From the NCBI GenBank assembly GCA_028823175.1, contig JAPKBZ010000005.1, positions 1 through 64,000 of the forward strand: a DNA stretch of 64,000 nucleotides. The letters run 5' to 3'. Made by a program: the position numbers and the translations under genes. The notes under the pieces are model-generated. The model did no database searches and was not told the origin of the DNA. It was given only the letters and a program-made list of their open reading frames with translations. Source of the DNA: Myxococcota bacterium (GTDB taxonomy: Bacteria > Myxococcota_A > UBA9160 > UBA4427). Below, one piece after another: positions 50,139 to 60,100 of this stretch (within the stretch, counting starts at the first letter, position 1; each line of letters starts with the position of its first letter).

Positions 50139-51335
50139 ATGCTGAAAAAGACACCTTTTCATGAGCGCACTTCACAACTCTGTGAAGGGGAGAGCTGGCT
50201 GGATTGGGCGGGGCACTTGTCCGCGAATTCCTACGAGCTCGACCACAGCCATGAGTATTACGCGGTTCGGACGGGTTGCGGAATATTCGATGTTTCTCCG
50301 CTCTACAAATATCATGTACGCGGCCGCGACGCGATGGCGCTTCTCGATCGGATGTCGACGAGGAACGTCGCAAAGTGCAAAGTTGGGCAAATAGTTTATA
50401 CCGCGTGGTGTGACGACGATGGGCATATCGTCGATGACGGGACCATTGCTCGACTGGGCGAAAATTTCTTCCGGCTCACCACGGCCATGTCACTCCTCTA
50501 CTGGCTCGAGGATGTGGGCTTTGGCATGGATGTGGAGATCGAGGAAGTTTCCCAGGAGCAGGGCGCCCTCGCGATACAGGGACCCACCTCCAAGGTTCTC
50601 CTCCAACAATTGGCCGACGCAAATTTGGATGATCTGAAGTATTTCCGAATCATCGAAACCAAGCTGGCGGGTGTGCCCGTTCGAATCGGCCGAAACGGGT
50701 ATACCGGGGATCTTGGCTACGAGGTCTTTATGGATGCCAACGACGGGCTCGCTGTCTGGGACGCGTTGATGGAGAAATCCGACGAATACAAGCTGCGCCC
50801 CGCAGGCCATATCGCCCTCGATATGGTTCGTATCGAGGCGGGCCTGGTTCTTATCGACGCGGAGTTCATGTCGGCGACGAACGCTATGTATCCGATTCAG
50901 CGGACCACGCCCTTCGAACTCGGGTTGGACTGGGTGGTGAATCTCAAGAAGAGTCATTTTATCGGCCTGCGGGCTCTCCGGGAGGAGAAGGCGCGGGGCC
51001 CGGCGTGGACGACGGTGGGCCTTCAGATCGATGTGGTCGCCCTCGAGGCGCTCTATGCCCGGTTCGGCATGCCGTTGATCCTCCCCTATCACTCTTGGAC
51101 GGATCCCGTGCCCCTCTATGCCGATGCCAAACAGGGGCGGCATATCGGGAAGGCGACCAGTGGCACGTGGTCGCCCATCTTGAAGCGCTACGTGGCCCTG
51201 GCCCGGTTGAAACCCGAAGCGGCCAAAATCGGAAATAGCCTTCATATCGAGATGACAGTCGAAGGGCAGCGTTTCACGGTTCCCGCCACGGTGGTGGAGA
51301 CCCCCTTCTTTGATCCGCCGCGCAAGCGCGCTTGA
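50139..51335 (+). CDS. GcvT-family folate-dependent demethylase (aminomethyltransferase-like)
   Basis: 398 aa from the ATG at 50139 after GGAGG. The GcvT fold is seen in YYAVRTGCGIFDVSPLYKY, VYTAWCDDDGHIVDDGTIARL, RIGRNGYTGDLGYEVFMD and the C-terminal barrel. Stand-alone members transfer a methyl or methylene group from a glycine, dimethylsulfoniopropionate (DmdA) or N-methyl compound to tetrahydrofolate. Next to a Rieske oxygenase and flavoproteins, an N- or S-methyl substrate is likely, but the sequence does not decide which. It is 88 bp from the fusion gene. Confidence 0.82.
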   Translation: MLKKTPFHERTSQLCEGESWLDWAGHLSANSYELDHSHEYYAVRTGCGIFDVSPLYKYHVRGRDAMALLDRMSTRNVAKCKVGQIVYTAWCDDDGHIVDDGTIARLGENFFRLTTAMSLLYWLEDVGFGMDVEIEEVSQEQGALAIQGPTSKVLLQQLADANLDDLKYFRIIETKLAGVPVRIGRNGYTGDLGYEVFMDANDGLAVWDALMEKSDEYKLRPAGHIALDMVRIEAGLVLIDAEFMSATNAMYPIQRTTPFELGLDWVVNLKKSHFIGLRALREEKARGPAWTTVGLQIDVVALEALYARFGMPLILPYHSWTDPVPLYADAKQGRHIGKATSGTWSPILKRYVALARLKPEAAKIGNSLHIEMTVEGQRFTVPATVVETPFFDPPRKRA

Positions 51336-51404
51336 ACTCTGCACCTGAACTTCTGACTGAATGTCGAACTCAACCCAACCTTTTTAAGTAGGGAATGAAT
51401 TTGA

Positions 51405-52988
51405 ATGACTGAGCAATACGACGCGATTATTATCGGGGGTGGCCATAACGGGCTTACCTGTGCCGCCTATCTCGCCAAGGCGGGCCGAAAAGTACTGGTT
51501 CTCGAACGCCGCCACCTGGTGGGTGGAGCCGCAGTGACCGAGGAAATCTATCCGGGCTTCAAGTTCACGGTCTGTTCCTACGTGGTCAGCCTTCTTCGTC
51601 CTGAAGTCATTCGGGAACTGGAGCTCGCCAAGCACGGTCTGCACATCATGCCTTTGCTGAGTTCTTTCGCGCCTATGGAGAACGGCGATTATCTCCTGAC
51701 TCACGCGGACGACTCGAGCAATTACCACGAGCTGCGGCGGCACTCGAAGCGCGATGCCGAGATGTTTCCGCTCTTCAACCAGATGATGTATGAGATGGCG
51801 CATGCAGTGAAGCCCATTCTGGCAACTGTCCCCCCGGATCCCAGCGCTCCTGGCTTGCGCGGGCTGCAAGATCTCAACTTGCTCCGGAAACACTTTCAAG
51901 GGATGAGCAAGAAATCGTTCCATTGCCTGACCAAGTTGATGACCATGAGCGTGAGCGATTTTCTCGACGAGTGGTTCGAGACCGACATCTTGAAATCCCT
52001 GATGGCTTTAAATGGCATCATCGGGACAATGCTCGGCCCGAAATCTCCCGGCACGGCTTACGTGCTCCTGCATCACTATATGGGAGAACTCGACGGAGCC
52101 TTCACGGCCTGGGGAGCTCAGCAGGGCGGCACCGGGGGAGTGAGCGAGGCCATCGCCAGCGCCGCGCGCAGTTATGGGGCGGAGATCCGCTGCAATGCCC
52201 CCGTCGAAAGGGTGCTGGTCGAGGACGGCACAGCGGTAGGCGTGGTGATGGAAAATGGCGACGAGATCAAATCCAAGGTCGTCGCCTCGGGTTGCGACCC
52301 GACGGTCACCTTCCGAAAGCTTCTCGAGGAAAAAGAACTCCCCGACGATCTGATCTCCGCGATCGACAACTTCAAGTACCGGGGCTCCTCGGGCAAGGTA
52401 AACCTCGCTCTCGACGGGATGCCGCGCTTCTCGGCTCTCGGCGACGATGCCTCGGCCCAGTGCATGGCCGAAATTTGTCCCAATATGGACTACCTCGAAA
52501 AGGCCTACGACGACGCCGTCTATGGAGGGTTCTCGAAGCGTCCCTTCATGGACGTTGAAATGCCCACGGCCAACGATCCCACCATGGCGCCCCCGGGCAA
52601 GCACGTCCTGTCGATCTTCGTGCAATACGCCAACTATGCTCTCGATCCCTACGACTCACGGGATGCGCAGCGAGATGCTTTTGGCGATGCGGTGGTCAAC
52701 ACACTCTCCGACTTCGTTCCCAATATCAAGGACCTGATTCTTCACAAGCAGGTGCTGACACCGTGGGATATCGAGCAGCGCATCGGGCTCACCGAGGGGA
52801 ATATTTTTCAGGGCGAACTCACCCTGGATCAGCTGTTCTTTTTCCGGCCGGCTCCGGGCTACTCGGATTACCGAACGCCGGTGAAGAATTACTACCAGTG
52901 CGGTTCTGGAACGCACCCGGGTGGCGGAATCACTGCCGGCCCGGGGCGCCTGGGTGCCCTGGAAATTTTGAGGGACGGAAACGTTTAG
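51405..52988 (+). CDS. CrtI/PYROXD2-like FAD-dependent oxidoreductase, copy 1
   Basis: 527 aa. The N-terminal dinucleotide-binding motif is AIIIGGGHNGLTCAAYLAKAG with a following VLERRHLVGGAAVTEE. SDFLDEWFETDIL and GTAYVLLHHYMGE are typical of the phytoene-desaturase-like branch related to PYROXD2. A second FAD-contact region near the C-terminus reads CGSGTHPGGGITAGPG. It probably oxidises or saturates a C-C or C-N bond in a small molecule; it is not a carotenoid enzyme by context. It is followed after 66 bp by a paralogue. Confidence 0.83.
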   Translation: MTEQYDAIIIGGGHNGLTCAAYLAKAGRKVLVLERRHLVGGAAVTEEIYPGFKFTVCSYVVSLLRPEVIRELELAKHGLHIMPLLSSFAPMENGDYLLTHADDSSNYHELRRHSKRDAEMFPLFNQMMYEMAHAVKPILATVPPDPSAPGLRGLQDLNLLRKHFQGMSKKSFHCLTKLMTMSVSDFLDEWFETDILKSLMALNGIIGTMLGPKSPGTAYVLLHHYMGELDGAFTAWGAQQGGTGGVSEAIASAARSYGAEIRCNAPVERVLVEDGTAVGVVMENGDEIKSKVVASGCDPTVTFRKLLEEKELPDDLISAIDNFKYRGSSGKVNLALDGMPRFSALGDDASAQCMAEICPNMDYLEKAYDDAVYGGFSKRPFMDVEMPTANDPTMAPPGKHVLSIFVQYANYALDPYDSRDAQRDAFGDAVVNTLSDFVPNIKDLILHKQVLTPWDIEQRIGLTEGNIFQGELTLDQLFFFRPAPGYSDYRTPVKNYYQCGSGTHPGGGITAGPGRLGALEILRDGNV

Positions 52989-53054
52989 TTGATTCTGCGC
53001 TGGGTCGCGCCGCCTCAGGGCACGCGACACACGCTCAGTAGTGAGGATATAAAA

Positions 53055-54641
53055 ATGTCGAATTACGACGTCATCATCGTTGGAGGAGGCCATAACGGCC
53101 TCGTGGCCGGCAGTTACCTGGCCAAGGCCGGTCGCCGGGTCGTGATCCTGGAGAAGAAAAAGGCGGTGGGAGGCGCCGCGGTTTCCGAGGAGTTCGCGCC
53201 GGGCTTCACGGCTTCGAGTTGTGCGGGGGGAGCGGGTTATCTGAGCAGCAAGGTCGTGGGCGACCTCGGCCTGAAGGCGCATGGCCTGGCCATCGAGCCC
53301 AGCGAGGCCGTTGCCTTCGTGCCCCAGTCCGACGGTTCACAGTTGACGATCTGGCGCGACGTCGATCGGACCGTCGCCGAAATCGCCAAGTTTTCGGAAG
53401 CCGATGCCAAGGCCTACCCGGGTTTCCTGGCCGCCATGCGCCCCATGGCGGAAGCCGTCTCGGGTTTGCTCGAGATTACGCCCCCCGACCTGCCCGAGGT
53501 GAGTTGGTCGGATTTCCCCAGTGCTCGAACGATGGCTGGCCCCATGCGGAGGCTCGGGCGCAAGAACGTCAGCCAGTTCCTGAAGACCCTGCCCATGCCG
53601 GTGTCGGATCTGCTCGACGAGTGGTTCGAATCCGATGTCCTGAAGGGGGCGATCTCGGCGAGCGCGGTCAAGGATATCAGCTGGGGCCCCAGGGAGTCGG
53701 GCACGGCCTACACGCTCCTCTACAACTGGGCGCTGAGCAATAGTGGGCTCTTTCGATCGTCGGGCGGCATGAAGGGCGGGATGGGGGCCATTACGCAAGT
53801 GCTCGCCACCGCGGCGCGCAGCTTCGGGGTAGAGATCCAGACCGATTCGCCGGTCAGCGAGATCTTGCTGGAGAATGGCGTGGCCACGGGAGTTGGTCTG
53901 GCCGGCGGCGACAAGCTTAACGCCAAGGTCATCGTCTCTGGAGTCGACCCCCGAACAACCTTCACCGAATTGCTCAACCCGAGCCGCCTCGACCTCTCGG
54001 TGGTTCGCAACCTGCGCAATATCAAGTACCGGGGTTCGGCCGCGAGAATTCACTTGGCCCTGGACTCATTGCCCGAGTTCTCGGCCCTGGCGGGGAGCGC
54101 TGATTTGAGCGCCTTGGAAGGGGCGATTCAAATCGCGCCCAACATGATGTATATCCAGCGCGCCTACGACTGCACGAAATACGGCGAGTACTCGCCGCAT
54201 CCCTACCTCGATATCGAGATTCCCACCCTGTCGGATCCGGAGATGGCCCCGGCTGGCCAGCACGTGATGTCGATCACGGCCAAGTATGTTCCCTACGCCC
54301 TTCGCCAGGGCAGCTGGGAGGGGCATCGGGAGGCTGTGGTCGATGCGGTGCTCTCGACCCTGGCCGAATACGCTCCGAACCTCAGGGATTCGATTATCCA
54401 TAAGGAGGTCCTGTTGCCGCCGGATCTCGAAGAGCGCTTCGGTTTGCCCGAGGGAAACGGCAACCACGGAGAAATGAGTCTCGATCAGTTCCTGCACATG
54501 CGCCCGCTTCCGGGGTACGCGCAATATAAGGCGCCCGTCGAGGGGCTCTTTCTCTGCGGGGCAGGGGCACATCCCGGTGGCGGGGTGACCGGGCTGCCCG
54601 GGCATAATGCGGCGCGGGAGATTCTGAAGGCGACCCGATAG
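53055..54641 (+). CDS. CrtI/PYROXD2-like FAD-dependent oxidoreductase, copy 2
   Basis: 528 aa from the ATG at 53055. It shares with copy 1 the motifs VIIVGGGHNGLVAGSYLAKAG, SDLLDEWFESDVL, GTAYTLLYNW and CGAGAHPGGGVTGLPG, so the two arose by tandem duplication. They may form a heterodimer or handle successive steps. No signal peptide is seen. The 253 bp after its stop (54642-54894) contain no recognisable gene or repeat. Confidence 0.83.
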   Translation: MSNYDVIIVGGGHNGLVAGSYLAKAGRRVVILEKKKAVGGAAVSEEFAPGFTASSCAGGAGYLSSKVVGDLGLKAHGLAIEPSEAVAFVPQSDGSQLTIWRDVDRTVAEIAKFSEADAKAYPGFLAAMRPMAEAVSGLLEITPPDLPEVSWSDFPSARTMAGPMRRLGRKNVSQFLKTLPMPVSDLLDEWFESDVLKGAISASAVKDISWGPRESGTAYTLLYNWALSNSGLFRSSGGMKGGMGAITQVLATAARSFGVEIQTDSPVSEILLENGVATGVGLAGGDKLNAKVIVSGVDPRTTFTELLNPSRLDLSVVRNLRNIKYRGSAARIHLALDSLPEFSALAGSADLSALEGAIQIAPNMMYIQRAYDCTKYGEYSPHPYLDIEIPTLSDPEMAPAGQHVMSITAKYVPYALRQGSWEGHREAVVDAVLSTLAEYAPNLRDSIIHKEVLLPPDLEERFGLPEGNGNHGEMSLDQFLHMRPLPGYAQYKAPVEGLFLCGAGAHPGGGVTGLPGHNAAREILKATR

Positions 54642-54894
54642 GGCTTGTTCTACTCGGGCAATGACTGGGCTGCGCTCGAGTTTACGAAGCGGGTCATCCA
54701 TCGAAGTTGTGGGATCGTGAGGATTGAGTCGGCCCCGGGCCCGCCCCTCGGAACGGCGACGGAGATCGCATCCCAGGAGGCCCGAGTTTTTAACGAGGTA
54801 CTCGAGCGAGCGGGCTCGAAGGCGGCCGATCGCCTAGCGGCGCGGTAAGCTCGCGATAGAAGGGGACGGGAGTCCTTGACGGGAGCATGGGGCG

Positions 54895-55632
54895 ATGGCG
54901 AAGGCTTTTGGGTCGGGCTGGGCAGTATTGGGGGGCGTCGTGCTCCTGATAGGGCTCGCAAGCCTGCTGTGGCGAGGGCCAGAACCGAATCACGAGCGCG
55001 TAGCGACCCCGGCGGACTCCGGAACCGGCGCTGCACCCGCCCGCGAAAGGCCTCCGGCCACGGAGCTCGGGGAGCGAGAGAGGTCGGTCGCCCCGCCTTC
55101 GCTGGCGAATAGAGAGAGTGAACGCCCGACGGCAGAGGAACCGCTGGAAGGATTGCCCGAGCGTCGTGACTGGATCGAAGAGCGTTATCAGAACGCTCAG
55201 GCCCGCAGGGCAGAGATCAAGGACGCAGCCACGGCCGAGCATCGCAAGCTCAGGCCGGATGAGCTTGCGCAGAGTTGGGGGATCGAGTTCGAGCTCGTCG
55301 ACGAGATCGGCTCGTCCGGCTACGACCGCATGCTCTACGATGAAGGCCGCGCCAATCGCACCAAGGTACACTGGGTGGGGCCGGGCTCGAATGCCGATCT
55401 CGCGGGCATCGAAAGGGGCGATATTCCCATATCGTTTGACGGCCATCCCGTTTTTTCGCCGCAATTTTTTCGGGAGCGCAAGTGGGAACAAAACGCCGGA
55501 GCCGTGGTGCCCATTGAAGTTCTGAGGAACGGTGAAATCGTTGCCCTGCTGATGACGAACGACGAACTCATCCGCAGTCGTTCGGGTGTTATTAATGGAA
55601 TGACCCTTCTTCCTTTCGCCGAGGAACCCTGA
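54895..55632 (+). CDS. Membrane-anchored PDZ-like protein without protease domain
   Basis: 245 aa. One N-terminal membrane segment (about residues 8-26) is followed by a long charged, Pro/Glu-rich stretch (residues 30-125) with a probable coiled part. A PDZ-like fold spans about 145-225 (KVHWVGPGSNADLAGIERGDIPISFDG, then VPIEVLRNGEIVALL). No catalytic triad or other enzymatic motif is present, so it probably binds peptides or partner proteins in the periplasm. It lies 37 bp before the DAO oxidase and may be co-transcribed. Confidence 0.65.
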   Translation: MAKAFGSGWAVLGGVVLLIGLASLLWRGPEPNHERVATPADSGTGAAPARERPPATELGERERSVAPPSLANRESERPTAEEPLEGLPERRDWIEERYQNAQARRAEIKDAATAEHRKLRPDELAQSWGIEFELVDEIGSSGYDRMLYDEGRANRTKVHWVGPGSNADLAGIERGDIPISFDGHPVFSPQFFRERKWEQNAGAVVPIEVLRNGEIVALLMTNDELIRSRSGVINGMTLLPFAEEP

Positions 55633-55669
55633 CGCCGTTTGCGTCAAAGAGCTGCGCCGGAGGTCGGAG

Positions 55670-57061
55670 ATGTCGAACCTGGTCGATGCAAAAGTCGAAA
55701 GCCTGAGCTTCTGGCATTCAAGCTACCCCGCGCCGTGCCAGGAGTCTCCTCGCTTGGACGAAGACCTCGAGGTCGACGTGGCGATCGTGGGTGCCGGCTT
55801 TACCGGTCTGTGGACCGCGTATTACCTGAAGACCCTTGACCCCTCTCTTTCGATTTGCCTCCTCGAAGCCAACTTTCCCGGTTTCGGTGCTTCGGGCCGA
55901 AATGGTGGCTGGGCCGTAGGAGAGATGGCGGGGATGGGCGTTCGGTTGAGTGACGAAAACCTAAGGGAATCGGCTATTCGCTTGCAGTACGCCATGTTCG
56001 AGACCGTAGACGAGATGGCCCGGGTGATCGAAAAGGAGGCCATTGATTGCCACTGGGCCAAGGGCGGCCAGATCAATTTGGCGACGACGCCGGCCCACGA
56101 GGGAAAACTCCGGGCAGAGGTGCAGCACTGGGCGAGCCTGGGTTTCGGCGAGGAGGATTTCCGCTGGCTCGATCCCGGGGAGGCTGAACAGCTTGTTCGT
56201 CCCCGAAGAAACCACGGAGCTCTTTTCAGTCCCCACTGCGCGGCCATTCATCCTTTGCGCCTTGTCGCCGGGCTCGCCGCAACACTCGAGGGGTTGGGGG
56301 TATCCATCTACTCGAATACACCGGTGCAGTCGATCCAAGCCGGCCGGGTGCGAACGCCCGAAGCCAATGTGAAGGCGGGGCTGGTGGTTGGGGCCACCGA
56401 AGCGTACACGGATTCCCTGGCGGGCCGAAAAAGGGAGATGCTTCCCTACCATTCCCTGATGATCGCTACCGAGCCGATTCCGGCTGCGCTGTGGGAAGAA
56501 ATCGGGCTCGACGAGCGCCAGACCTTCGGCGATCCGCGTCGAACGGTGATCTACGGCCAGCGAACTTTAGACGGTCGTATGGCTTTCGGAGCCCGCGGTG
56601 GCTATCGCTTCGGTTCGGGGATTCGTACCCGTTTTTCTCGGGATGAGCCCATCTTCGAAGGTGTGCGCCACAGCCTAGACGATATTTTTCCCGCTCTTGC
56701 CGGAGTGGGGACGGCTCAGGTCTGGGGCGGGGCCCTCGGGATCCCGCGAAACTGGATGCCCTCGGTGGGCATCGATCGCAAGGCGGCCTTTGCCTGGGCG
56801 GGTGGTTATGTGGGAGAGGGCGTGGCGGCCAGCAACTTGGCGGGCCGAACCTTGGCGGACCTGATCCTGAAGCGCGAATCCCCCCTCGTCGACCTGGCCT
56901 GGGTCGGCCCCCATTTTACGCCTTGGGAGCCCGAGCCCCTGCGTTGGCTGGGCGTCAAGGCTTTCGATTTTCTCGGGGAAAAGTTGGATCTCAGGGAGTT
57001 TGCGGGAAAGAGAGTGCCCCGACTCCTAGACGGCCTCTACGATCGGATTGTCAATAAGTAG
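55670..57061 (+). CDS. DAO-family FAD-dependent amine/amino-acid oxidase
   Basis: 463 aa; GGAGG precedes the ATG. VAIVGAGFTGLWTAYYLKTLDP is the FAD-binding motif after a typical lead (SFWHSSYPAPCQESPRLDEDLEVD), and GFGASGRNGGWAVGEMAG is characteristic of the gamma-glutamylputrescine oxidase / OrdL branch. It oxidises a secondary or primary amine with FAD. In this neighbourhood a demethylated or N-methylated amine is the likely substrate. It is the last metabolic gene of the locus before the FG-GAP proteins. Confidence 0.83.
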   Translation: MSNLVDAKVESLSFWHSSYPAPCQESPRLDEDLEVDVAIVGAGFTGLWTAYYLKTLDPSLSICLLEANFPGFGASGRNGGWAVGEMAGMGVRLSDENLRESAIRLQYAMFETVDEMARVIEKEAIDCHWAKGGQINLATTPAHEGKLRAEVQHWASLGFGEEDFRWLDPGEAEQLVRPRRNHGALFSPHCAAIHPLRLVAGLAATLEGLGVSIYSNTPVQSIQAGRVRTPEANVKAGLVVGATEAYTDSLAGRKREMLPYHSLMIATEPIPAALWEEIGLDERQTFGDPRRTVIYGQRTLDGRMAFGARGGYRFGSGIRTRFSRDEPIFEGVRHSLDDIFPALAGVGTAQVWGGALGIPRNWMPSVGIDRKAAFAWAGGYVGEGVAASNLAGRTLADLILKRESPLVDLAWVGPHFTPWEPEPLRWLGVKAFDFLGEKLDLREFAGKRVPRLLDGLYDRIVNK

Positions 57062-57125
57062 TCGGGATTCTGGTAGACTGCTTCGCTCCTGCCCGCGGGC
57101 CTTTCTTGGGAGCGGACTATCGACG

Positions 57126-60100
57126 ATGATGAGCTCTTCGAGTTTCCGCATGGGGATTGCTTTCGCTGGTGCACTGGCCTTCGCGCCGCTTGCCGAGTCG
57201 GCTGAATTTGATTTCGCCCCCCCCGCCCCGGAAGAGGCGCAAGTGAGCAGGGCGGGAAACGCCGATTCGACCCGTACCATTCTTGAGACGATCGGTAGCC
57301 TCGAAGCCGAGCAGGACGCGAAGTGCAATTCGACGGCCAGTCGTTTCGAAGACTTTCTCTTCGGAACGCCCCTATCTGCGGCAGCTCGTCAGGAGAAGAC
57401 GCGATTGCAGAAGGTTCTGGTGCGTCGACTCTGGTTCGCTGCGAGCGAAAAGGCCCGGGCAGCGGGGGAAAGACAAATTTCGGCGGAGCGGATCCGCGAT
57501 GAATCACGCCAGACGCTGCTCGCTTCGGAAGTCGAGGGCGGGATTTTGGAACTTCGCTTTCCCGATTTTCCCGTCTTTGAGATTTCCGCCCGTCGCGGCG
57601 AGCAATACGGCTCTATCGCCTTCTCCTTGCGGGCTATTCTCGGGGTCCAACAGGAATTGTTGCTGTCGACGGGTCAGCTGCCCTTGCCGTTGACGCCCGA
57701 AGCCACCGAGGCGCTTCGGATCACTCTCGACCGTGTGGCCCTCGCAGCCCAGCTCTCGGCGGACGAAAGCGCGCGCCTGGCCAGTGAATTCGAAATCGAT
57801 TCCGCGACGATTCGCGTGGCCTGGGAGCTTCTCGTGGGCGCTCAAGAGCCGTCCGAATCCCTGGAATCCTTCGGTGAAGGTTTTCGTCCCAACCCCCTGG
57901 AGAGCTCTTTATTGGGCGACTTGATCGACCAAAAGACCGCGGCCTACCAAACCTATAACAAGCTTTCAGGACGCAAAAGGCGCGCCCTCTTCGTGACGAA
58001 TACTGTGCGCTTCTACGCCCGAGCTAAGATCGCCCGGGATGCACAAGCCCGGGGCGATATCATCGCCGCTGTCAATCTGGGTTTGGACGAATTTTCTCAG
58101 GAACTTCTCACCCTTGCTCAGGGGATCGCCGAGGAGGAAAAGCATCTCCTGGTCAGGGCCGATGATGCGCATGAGGCGGCCCGACGGCTGCTTCCCCAAA
58201 AGATCGATGTGTTCGAGGACGTTCATGTCTTCCCCAACTTGCCCGAAGACGAGCGCGTGACTCTCGAGGCTTACGATTGCGATTCCTTCAGGGATTTCGG
58301 CATCCACTGGCTCTCGCTCAAGCGCGTTTTCGCCCTGCAGGCCGAGGGGGCCATGTCGGTAGACCCCTTCGCGGCGGAGATTATCGCCGAAGCCATCTCT
58401 CAGTACGGCGTGCTGCTCCTTCGCATTGCGGGTGAGAATGTCAACGGCAGTGGTCAGGATCTTTTCCTGAAACCGAAAGACCTTGCCCAGAGCGCTCGGG
58501 AGATCGCGGGCAGGAGCGGGCGCCATCCCGATATGACTCCGGTTCGCCCCGAGTCAGCGCCGATTGCCTCTGCAGCCGTCATCGTTTCCCCGACGGATAG
58601 CGAGGCACTCTACTTCACGGATATCACAGATGAGGTTGGCCTTTCATTTCAGCATCGATCGTCGAAATGGTTGGGAGAATTCCGGCACAAGCAGGTCAAG
58701 ACGCCTCCAACCTTTTCCGGAGGGGGTGTTGCGGCCGAAGACATCGACGGTGACGGGCACACGGATCTCCTCTTCGTCGGTGGAGCGGGCAATGCCCTGC
58801 TGATAAACCAAGGCGATGGTCGGTTCATCGACCTCACCGATCAGGCAGGCCTCGATTATCTTCGCGAAGATGGCTCTCCTGCAGAGGCTCGGAATCCCAT
58901 CGTGGCGGATTTTGACAATGATGGTCTTCAGGACATCCTGATCACCTACGTCGATGACGAGCATCGTCTCTACCGAAATCTTGGCAATAGAAAGTTCTCC
59001 GATTCCACAGCTTTGGCAGGACTCGGTGGGAAGGGCGGGGTGGGCGGCCCTGTGGCGACCTTCGATTATGATGGCGATGGCCTGCTCGACCTCTATATCG
59101 GCTATTTCGGTGACTACCTCAACGGGGATTTCCCTGCCCAAGAGAGAGATAACCACCAAGCGCTGCCCAATAGACTCCTGCGCAATCTCGGGGGCATGCG
59201 ATTCGAGGACGTCACCGAGGCTAGCGGTACGGGCGATCGGGGCTGGGCCCAGGCGGTCTCACATCTTGACTTCGATGGGGACGGCAAGCAGGACATTATC
59301 GTCGCGAACGATTACGGACTGAACGCGGTCTTCCGCAATAAAGGTGGGGGCCAGTTCGAGAATGTCGCTCCGGATTTGAACATGAGAAGGGCGCTCCATT
59401 CAATGAACGTGGGAACGACGGATATCAACAGAGATGGCTACCCAGATATCTATATCTCGAATATTGCAACCCTGGTCAAGGACAACAAATACACATTCCC
59501 GGACGTGAACACGGCCTTGGATTTCGATCCCCACGCTATGGCGGGAATGCTCGTCAAGGAGGCGGACACTTTTTTTGTTTCTCGTACCAGGGAAGGCGAA
59601 TTCTCCGGCTATGAAATCTCCCGGGATATCGAACGGGGCGCTACATCGACGGGCTGGGCCTGGGACGCCGAATTCTTCGACTTCGACCACGACGGAGATG
59701 ACGACCTCTATCTCGTCAACGGCATCAACGATTATAATGCGTTCTCGATGATCTATGGCGGGGGAGGCGATGAGGGGCAGGGAAAGTCGGTTCTGCTCAG
59801 CCACGGTAGGGAATCGAATGTCTTCTTCCTCAACGAGGGTGCCAGGCTCAAGAACCGCTCGGCTGTAAGTGGGGCGGATTTCACCGGGAACTCTCGAAGC
59901 ACCGCGTATCTCGATTTTGATCAGGATGGGGACCTGGATATCGCGATCAATAATTTTCATTCAGGCGCCACTCTGCTTCGAAATAATACGCGCGAGGGAG
60001 GCGAGGTCTCTGGTAAGCGCTGGCTCAAGATCAGGCTCGAAGGTGACCCGGAGAAAGGTTCCAATCGCGATGCGATCGGGGCGCGAATCGAGGTCAGGGG

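Noticed and set aside
54645..54848. 67-aa plus-strand frame between the flavoprotein and the PDZ-like gene
   Set aside because: No ribosome binding site, no motif and no support from context.
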